A stretch of 9,087 bases of DNA from assembly GCA_023247285.1 (NCBI GenBank), contig JAHFGU010000053.1:1-9087 (forward strand), read 5' to 3'. Under the pieces are notes generated by a model, which searched no databases, was not told where the DNA came from, and worked only from the letters and a program-made list of their open reading frames with translations. The position numbers and the translations under genes were made by a program. Positions 5,539 to 9,087 of the stretch are shown in pieces. Source of the stretch: Candidatus Omnitrophota bacterium. GTDB taxonomy: Bacteria > Omnitrophota > Koll11 > Aquiviventales > Aquiviventaceae. Each line of letters starts with the position of its first letter. Position 1 is the first letter of the stretch.

Positions 5539-5764
5539 TCTTCATCCGTCGCCATCTGGACGTTGCCGCCTTCCGTGCAATTCGACTCCGTTCTGATGAA
5601 TGGAGCTTGTTTGCCCTAGCTCTACCGCCCTTCAGTCCTCCGAGTCGTCCAAGCGCTACGGCCGCAGGGTTCTTCTTCCGCTTATTGATGTGGTTGGTGG
5701 CGCGGTTGACAAGGAAGGCGGCTAGCTGGTTCAGGTCAACATCGTTGCTTGACCGCTTAGGCAT
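5528..5764 (-). CDS. Small basic KGG-motif protein (histone H1-like/nucleic acid-binding-like)
   Basis: This 78-residue, strongly basic protein has a short helical N-terminus (VDLNQLAAFLVNRATNHI), a basic linker KRKKNP (28-33), then ALGRLGGLKGGRARANKL (37-54) and SERSRIARKAATSRWRR (57-73). The G-GLKGG-ARA-KL...R..IA.KAA..RW pattern is a widespread small-protein family in bacteria, often left as hypothetical or called histone-like or RNA-binding; its function is not established. Basic charge and glycine turns suggest nucleic acid binding. The ATG at 5764 lies only about 3 bases after the predicted transcription start, with no Shine-Dalgarno, so the message may be leaderless. It is the first gene of the accessory minus-strand unit and could act as its regulator; that role is inferred from position only. 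Confidence 0.78.
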   Translation of the reverse strand: MPKRSSNDVDLNQLAAFLVNRATNHINKRKKNPAAVALGRLGGLKGGRARANKLHSSERSRIARKAATSRWRRMKKGT

Positions 5765-5770
5765 GGCGTA

Positions 5771-5784
5771 CTCAGTATGCTGAG
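5771..5784. promoter_or_regulatory. Palindrome over the -10 box, candidate operator
   Basis: CTCAG-TATG-CTGAG is a perfect 5-base inverted repeat with a 4-base centre that covers the -10 box of the accessory promoter. A protein bound there would block RNA polymerase. The small basic protein encoded directly downstream, or one of the pair, would be the obvious candidate. The arms are short and chance cannot be excluded. Confidence 0.4.
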
Positions 5785-5802
5785 CGAAGGCTAGCTTGTC
5801 AA
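5774..5802 (-). promoter_or_regulatory. Sigma70-type promoter of the accessory unit
   Basis: On the minus strand a consensus -35 TTGACA (5802-5797) is followed after 17 bases by a -10 CATACT (5779-5774), four of six matching. The expected start, near 5767, is almost at the ATG (5764), implying a leaderless or near-leaderless transcript. It lies just after the stop of the oxidase-assembly cluster on the same strand. Confidence 0.68.
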
Positions 5803-5828
5803 GCGGGATGAGGGTTCGGACCTGACCA

Positions 5829-6068
5829 CTACCGCGGGCGCCGCTGGGCGCGGATGATCAGCGTCGCAACACCCCCGATGAGCGCCGCCGGGGTCGCCAG
5901 CAGCAGCGTGACGCTCCACGCGTAGCCCTTGGCCGTCGAGAGCCGCTGCGCCAGCTGGCCCGGGTCAAACAGCGCTTCCTTGCATCCCGGGCACGCCCAG
6001 GCCGCCGCCGGCACAGCCAGCCCAGCCGCCAGCGCCGCGAGCCCCCATCGCAGCCACGGCCTGCTCAT
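5829..6068 (-). CDS. Small CPGCKE membrane protein of the oxidase-assembly cluster
   Basis: This 79-residue protein starts at ATG 6068, which overlaps the stop of the DUF420 gene as ATGA (6065-6068). An N-terminal hydrophobic segment (about residues 8-25, ending PAAAWA) works as a signal peptide or anchor. It is followed at once by ACPGCKEAL, a Cys26/Cys29 pair that would face the periplasm. A second hydrophobic segment (about 51-72, WSVTLLLATPAALIGGVATLII) and a basic end follow. Similar short 'CPxCKE' proteins seem, from memory, to occur beside cytochrome oxidase genes in other environmental bacteria, but I know of no assigned role. A part in copper or thiol handling during oxidase assembly is inferred from the CxxC and the neighbours. 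It is the last gene of the cluster; the stop is TAG at 5829-5831. Longer readings of this frame are shadows. Confidence 0.75.
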   Translation of the reverse strand: MSRPWLRWGLAALAAGLAVPAAAWACPGCKEALFDPGQLAQRLSTAKGYAWSVTLLLATPAALIGGVATLIIRAQRRPR

Positions 6069-6469
6069 CCGTGGTAGAGCATCCAGTAGACCGCGACCCC
6101 GGTGACCGACACGTACAACCAGAGGGGCAGGGTCCGCGTGGCGAGGCGGCGATGCGCCTCGAATCGCCGGCGCCAGGCGAGGAACACGGTCCGCAGAACC
6201 AGCGGCAGGATCACGACCGCCAGCGCCGTGTGCGAGAGCAGAATGGTGAAATACGCCGGCCGCGTCCATCCGGCGCCGGTGAAGCGCACCGATCCTGCGC
6301 GCGCATGATACAGCAGGTACGAAATGAGAAATGCCAGCGACGTCGCGCAGGCTGCGAGCATGAGGGCGGCGTGCGCGCTGCGCCGCTTGGCGCGGATGCA
6401 GCAGAACCCGGCAATCAGCAGTGCGGCGCTGGCGGCGTTGAGCATCGCGTTGAGCGCCGGATGGGTCAT
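6065..6469 (-). CDS. DUF420/CtaM-like cytochrome oxidase assembly membrane protein
   Basis: This 134-residue protein has four hydrophobic segments (roughly 8-25, 33-54, 69-92 and 112-131). The histidine pattern of the DUF420 family is visible: YLLYHAR after segment two, LLSHTALA in segment three, FEAHRRLATRTLPLWLYVSVTG before segment four, and a final MLYHG. Gram-positive members (CtaM/YozB) are needed to mature heme A-containing oxidases, and the family usually sits beside SCO and ctaAB genes as here. The start at 6469 is supported by AGGTGG about 6 bases upstream, and its ATG overlaps the stop of a tiny upstream ORF. The downstream gene overlaps it by four bases. The product is an inner membrane protein; the molecular role, heme A or copper insertion, is not settled for the family. 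Confidence 0.85.
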   Translation of the reverse strand: MTHPALNAMLNAASAALLIAGFCCIRAKRRSAHAALMLAACATSLAFLISYLLYHARAGSVRFTGAGWTRPAYFTILLSHTALAVVILPLVLRTVFLAWRRRFEAHRRLATRTLPLWLYVSVTGVAVYWMLYHG

Positions 6470-6606
6470 CCCGCCACCTGCCGGGGGCGGCGAACGCGGT
6501 ACTCGCTTGAGCGCCGCCTGGCCAGCGGCGCCACGAAGCTCGGTGATCGCTGGCTGTCCCGCCTGTTGGCGGGACAGCGGCAGATGGCGGGATCATCCCC
6601 GCTCAT
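6466..6606 (-). CDS. Tiny coupled ORF in the sco1-DUF420 spacer (46 aa, uncertain)
   Basis: A 46-codon reading starts at ATG 6606, overlapping the sco1 stop as ATGA, and ends in a TGA that overlaps the ATG of the DUF420 gene, again as ATGA. Such coupling at both ends is what a real gene in this cluster would show. Against this, the product (MSGDDPAICRCPANRRDSQR..., rich in Arg, Pro and Ser) has no recognisable fold, and most of its codons lie on two strong inverted repeats that look like inserted or structural DNA. It may simply be a chance frame that keeps ribosomes moving from sco1 to DUF420. Confidence 0.3.
   Translation of the reverse strand: MSGDDPAICRCPANRRDSQRSPSFVAPLARRRSSEYRVRRPRQVAG
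6511..6531. repeat. GC-rich inverted repeat in the sco1-DUF420 spacer
   Basis: GCGCCGC (6511-6517) and GCGGCGC (6525-6531) flank CTGGCCA, which itself contains the palindrome TGGCCA. The result is an almost continuous hairpin 62 bases before the downstream start. No T-tract follows on the minus strand. Confidence 0.45.
6553..6578. repeat. Perfect 11-bp inverted repeat, dispersed-palindrome type
   Basis: Arms GCTGTCCCGCC (6553-6563) and GGCGGGACAGC (6568-6578) pair perfectly around a TGTT loop. There is no T-run after it, so mRNA processing, stability control or a REP-like inserted element are more likely than termination. The CTGTCCCGCC/GGCGGGACAG core resembles dispersed palindromes of environmental bacteria, from memory. 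Confidence 0.7.
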
Positions 6607-7190
6607 GGCCCCTGCGCGATCCGTCGCGCGTCGGCGCGCAGTCGCGCCATCGCATGCGGGTCGGTGGCGTCGTAGGAGCCGCGGATGCGGCCCTGCCGAT
6701 CCACCAACGCGAGCCGCACGCTGTGCGTGATCGGCTCTTCCGGCGTCCCGCCATCGGCCGCCGCCAACGCAAAGCCCTCCGTGGCCAGGCGCTGAATGGC
6801 CGCGGGGTCGCCGGTCACGAAATCCCATTTCCCTGGCTGCGCATCGTAGCGGCGGGCATACGCGGCCAGCACCTCGGGGGTGTCGTGCGCCGCATCGACG
6901 GTGAACGAGACAAACCGCACCGGCAGCCCGGCGAGCGCTTGGCGCAACGCGACCGTCTGTTCGGCCATCAGCGGACACTGGCCGGCGCAGCGGGTAAAGA
7001 CGAACTCTGCGATCCAGGGGGTGCCGCGAAGATCATCGCGCGTCAGCGGCAGGCCCGCGTGCGATGTCAGGGAGAACGCCGGCACGACACCCATCACCGG
7101 CAGCGCCGCCGGTCGTGCCGGGCTTCCGGCCGCATAGCAGACGGCGGCCAGCGCCGCGACGATGAGCAGGCCTGTCCATGGCAGCCGCAT
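6603..7190 (-). CDS. SCO1/SenC-family copper chaperone for cytochrome c oxidase
   Basis: This 195-residue protein starts at ATG 7190, which shares one base with the stop of the ctaA-ctaB fusion (TGATG); longer readings in this frame are shadows of ctaB. An N-terminal membrane anchor or signal (about 6-22) is followed by the thioredoxin-like SCO domain. The copper ligands are all present: Cys68 and Cys72 in FTRCAGQCPLM, and His156 in ITHSVRLALVD. FVSFTVDAAHDTPEVL (93-108) is the usual 'VDPERDTP' step in variant form. SCO proteins deliver copper to the CuA site of subunit II or reduce its cysteines. Location is the outer face of the inner membrane. The gene is coupled to heme A synthesis upstream and followed by the hairpin spacer. 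Confidence 0.93.
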   Translation of the reverse strand: MRLPWTGLLIVAALAAVCYAAGSPARPAALPVMGVVPAFSLTSHAGLPLTRDDLRGTPWIAEFVFTRCAGQCPLMAEQTVALRQALAGLPVRFVSFTVDAAHDTPEVLAAYARRYDAQPGKWDFVTGDPAAIQRLATEGFALAAADGGTPEEPITHSVRLALVDRQGRIRGSYDATDPHAMARLRADARRIAQGP

Positions 7191-8980
7191 CAGCCCGCCC
7201 GCTTGTCGACAGCCAGCAGCACGAGCAGGCACGAGAGGTACACGATCGACGCGGAAAACGTCGCGCGCATCGCCGGCCGCGAGCGCACCCAGGCCGCGCG
7301 CGCGCTCAGCGCGAGGAACACCGCGCTCAGCATGAGCGCCCCGTAGAAATAGCGCGCGCCGGAGAGCTCCAGCAGCGTCGGAAAGAGGCTGATCGGCACG
7401 AGGGCCAGGCCGGAGAGTGCGAGCTGTCGGGCGGCGAGCCGCCCACCGGCCCCTTCGAGGCTGAGCATCCGGAACCCGGCCCGCGCATAGTCGTCGCGGA
7501 AGAGCTCCGCGAGCGCCAGAAAATGCGGCAGCTGCCAGACGAAGAGCAGCGCGAAGAGTGCCGCGGCCGGCGTCCCTAAGGTGTTGCGCGCCGCGGCCCA
7601 GCCGATGACCGGCGGCAGGGCGCCCGGCACAGCACCGGCCAGCGTGCACAGCGGTGTCATGCGCTTGAGCGGCGTATAGAGGAAGAGATAGCTGGAGGCG
7701 CTCAGCGCCGCCAGGCACGCGCTGAGCCAATTCACCCGGATCGCCAGCAGCGCGATGCCAAGGCCGATGAGGGCCGCCCCGAACCGGCGCGCAGCCTCAG
7801 GCCGCAGCCGGCCGGCGGGCAGCGGCCGGTGCTGCGTCCGCCGCATCCGCGCATCCGCCTCCTGCTCCATCCATTGATTGAGCGCGTTCGCCCCCGCGGC
7901 GGTGAGGGCCGTGCCCAGCAGGACCAGCGCCATGCGGCCCAGCGATGCGGGGCCCTGCGCGCCCAGCCAGTAGCCGACCGAGGTCGTCACCAACACGAGC
8001 CCGCTTAGCCGAGGTTTCGTCAGCTCGAGGTAGTCGGCGAACCCGCCTCCCTGCGGCGCTGCGGCGAGCCTTCGCGTCGTGCAGGCCAAGAGCACAGCCT
8101 GTGCCAGCACGAGCGCACCGGTGCCCACGTGCAGGGTCCGCAGGAGAATCGCATGACGGTGGCCCAACACCGCCAGCCCGAAACAGAGCTGCAGCGCGAG
8201 CAGCAGCGCCAACCGGACAGCGTGCCTGACGCTGATCCGCTCCGCGCGCGCTGCCTGTGCGGCCAGCGTCACCGCAACGAGGAGCGCTGCCGCGGTCAGG
8301 ATGTGCCAGGCCACCAGATACCCGGTATGCCGGATCACCGCACCCAACGCCAGCTGCAGCCCGGCCAAGCCGGCTGCGGCGAGGCTCGCGCGCTGAAGGC
8401 GCGCGCTCGGTAGTGCTGCGGCCATGCCCTCGTCCGCCGCCGCGCCTGGACGCGTTCCCCAAGCGATCAAGACCACGAGGCAGAAGACCGATTGGCCCAG
8501 GCACGCGTGTGCGATCGACACCGCCGGCGGCAGCAACAGCAGCACCGTGAGCCCGCCGAGCAGCGCCTGAGTGGCGACGGCGCCGAGCGCTGCGTAGCCC
8601 AGCCGCCGCACCCACCGGCGTCCCTCGATCCTTCGACTCCGCTCAGGATCGACCCTGAGCGCCGCCGAAGGGTCGACCCTGCTCGGGACGCCGCCCTGAG
8701 CGGAGTCGAACGGGCGGCGCGATTCCGCGCGCGCCAGCCAGATCGCGAGCGCAAGAATCATCAGGCCGACGACGCCGGCGATCATCCGATGGCCGTGCTC
8801 AAACACGATGCCGCCCACCATCGGCGGAAACCACGTGCCGTACGAGAGCGGCCAGTCCGGCACCGCGAGCCCGGAATCGGTCGAGGTCACCAGGCTGCCC
8901 GCGATGAGCAGCGCGAAGGTGGCGCACGCGGTCAGGACGGCGAAGCGATGAAGCCGGCGGGACGGCATGTGCTCGTGCAT
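7190..8980 (-). CDS. Fused heme A synthase-heme O synthase (CtaA-CtaB)
   Basis: This 596-residue membrane protein joins two enzymes. Residues 1 to about 305 are CtaA/COX15: GSLVTSTDSGLAVPDWPLSYG (28-48), EHGHR (61-65), and histidines His64, His158, His226 and His284 in the even-numbered helices as heme ligands. Residues about 314-596 are CtaB/COX10 of the UbiA family: LELTKPRLSGL (318-328), NQWMEQEADARMRRTQHRPL (368-387, prenyl diphosphate/Mg site), YTPLKRMTPL (435-444) and WQLPHFLALAELFRDDYARAG. CtaB farnesylates heme B to heme O and CtaA oxidises it to heme A, so the fusion does both steps. An extra stretch of about 27 residues (90-118) between helices two and three comes from a palindromic repeat. 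ATG 8980 has AGGG 9 bases upstream; Met5 is an alternative. The next gene starts on its stop codon. Fused versions are known in some other bacteria. Confidence 0.95.
   Translation of the reverse strand: MHEHMPSRRLHRFAVLTACATFALLIAGSLVTSTDSGLAVPDWPLSYGTWFPPMVGGIVFEHGHRMIAGVVGLMILALAIWLARAESRRPFDSAQGGVPSRVDPSAALRVDPERSRRIEGRRWVRRLGYAALGAVATQALLGGLTVLLLLPPAVSIAHACLGQSVFCLVVLIAWGTRPGAAADEGMAAALPSARLQRASLAAAGLAGLQLALGAVIRHTGYLVAWHILTAAALLVAVTLAAQAARAERISVRHAVRLALLLALQLCFGLAVLGHRHAILLRTLHVGTGALVLAQAVLLACTTRRLAAAPQGGGFADYLELTKPRLSGLVLVTTSVGYWLGAQGPASLGRMALVLLGTALTAAGANALNQWMEQEADARMRRTQHRPLPAGRLRPEAARRFGAALIGLGIALLAIRVNWLSACLAALSASSYLFLYTPLKRMTPLCTLAGAVPGALPPVIGWAAARNTLGTPAAALFALLFVWQLPHFLALAELFRDDYARAGFRMLSLEGAGGRLAARQLALSGLALVPISLFPTLLELSGARYFYGALMLSAVFLALSARAAWVRSRPAMRATFSASIVYLSCLLVLLAVDKRAG
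8631..8711. repeat. Palindromic repeat inserted in frame in ctaA
   Basis: Perfect 16-base arms TTCGACTCCGCTCAGG (8632-8647) and CCTGAGCGGAGTCGAA (8695-8710) enclose 47 bases with nested palindromes. These are CTCAGG/CCTGAG (8642-8659) and GGGTCGACCC (8670-8679), plus a partial direct repeat (8649-8660 and 8673-8684). The TTCGAC...CTCAGG unit is a familiar dispersed repeat, read in proteins as 'PFDSAQG' or 'VDPERSRR'. It adds residues about 91-116 to the cytoplasmic loop between helices two and three without breaking the frame. Confidence 0.85.
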
Positions 8981-9008
8981 CTGCGCGAACCCTGTGAAGG
9001 GCGGCGGT

Positions 9009-9087
9009 TCAAGCTTTCACGTGCTGCGGCAGCCAGTCCTGCGCGCGGCCGGGCACGCTGTACTCGTAGGGGCCGTGGTAGACCGTC
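9009..9087 (-). CDS. ctaD: Cytochrome c oxidase subunit I, C-terminal fragment
   Basis: The gene is cut by the right window edge. Only the last 25 residues and the TGA stop (9011-9009) are visible: TVYHGPYEYSVPGRAQDWLP followed by QHVKA. The VxxGPYEYSVPGR tail followed by a tryptophan/proline end is what I expect at the C-terminus of heme-copper oxidase subunit I, and the downstream order (ctaA-ctaB, SCO, DUF420) fits. The 28-base gap to the fusion gene suggests one transcript. With so few residues, another oxidase subunit cannot be excluded. Confidence 0.65.
   Translation of the reverse strand, partial: TVYHGPYEYSVPGRAQDWLPQHVKA

Noticed and set aside
4953..5783. A 276-codon plus-strand reading opposite the three-gene accessory unit
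   Set aside because: It runs antisense through three genes that have their own promoter, coupling and terminator. Its product is rich in Arg, His and Ser with no domain pattern, and it has no clear ribosome-binding site. Its length in a lower-GC stretch is a little unusual but not enough.
3338..5828. Attachment-site repeats bounding the low-GC patch
   Set aside because: I compared the two edges by eye and saw no convincing direct repeat, tRNA fragment or integrase gene, so I do not call an integrative element.
5829..6596. 255-codon reading that includes the small CPGCKE protein at its end
   Set aside because: The first two thirds are a shadow of the DUF420 gene and the spacer. Only the part from ATG 6068 has protein-like features.
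6324..7346. 340-codon plus-strand reading opposite sco1, the spacer and DUF420
   Set aside because: Antisense shadow in very GC-rich DNA, Arg/Gly/Ala-rich, while sco1 and DUF420 carry clear family motifs on the other strand.
6603..7730. Longer (375-codon) version of the sco1 reading frame
   Set aside because: The upstream part is an alternative frame of ctaB. ATG 7190 coincides with the ctaB stop and gives a normal SCO anchor and length.

Overview
The window is a GC-rich bacterial chromosome segment (two hand-counted 60-base lines of the core gave about 70% and 75% GC) with a lower-GC accessory patch in the middle (about 53-55% in sampled lines). Aerobic respiration with heme A, a TIGR04073-type exosortase-associated protein, a fused heme A/heme O synthase and several dispersed palindromes suggest an environmental, possibly metagenome-derived bacterium. 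The PVC/Omnitrophota neighbourhood is one guess; nothing here fixes the phylum. No rRNA, tRNA or CRISPR was seen.

Left part (1-1255, plus strand): the 3' end of a TIGR00300/ornithine cyclodeaminase-type gene, then 13 bases later an ArgZ/DDAH-like guanidine-modifying enzyme. Together they look like a split version of the cyanobacterial AgrE/ArgZ fusion (arginine to ornithine to proline). A large palindromic terminator-like element separates them from the convergent operon that follows.

Minus-strand operon (3315 down to 1271): a clear sigma70-type promoter, a secreted TIGR04073-family protein, greA, a pterin-4a-carbinolamine dehydratase whose start overlaps the greA stop, and a thioredoxin-fold protein.

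Accessory patch (3356-5802): a small unknown gene whose last two codons were displaced by an 862-bp IS5-family element (3638-4499; 16/17-bp inverted repeats, TA target duplication, transposase split by a -1 frameshift at an A6G6 run). Next comes a three-gene minus-strand unit: a basic KGG-type protein, a 133-aa unknown and a 142-aa unknown, the last two overlapping by 8 bases. Its promoter appears near-leaderless, with a palindrome over the -10 box. This unit is the best candidate for an undescribed system.

Right part (9087 down to 5829, minus strand): the cytochrome c oxidase maturation cluster. It holds the C-terminus of subunit I (ctaD), a CtaA-CtaB fusion carrying an in-frame palindromic repeat insertion, a SCO1/SenC copper chaperone, a hairpin-rich 133-bp spacer with a tiny coupled ORF, a DUF420/CtaM-like membrane protein, and a small CPGCKE membrane protein. 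Adjacent genes mostly overlap by 1-4 bases, so they are probably co-transcribed and translationally coupled: heme A and copper centre assembly follow directly from the oxidase gene.
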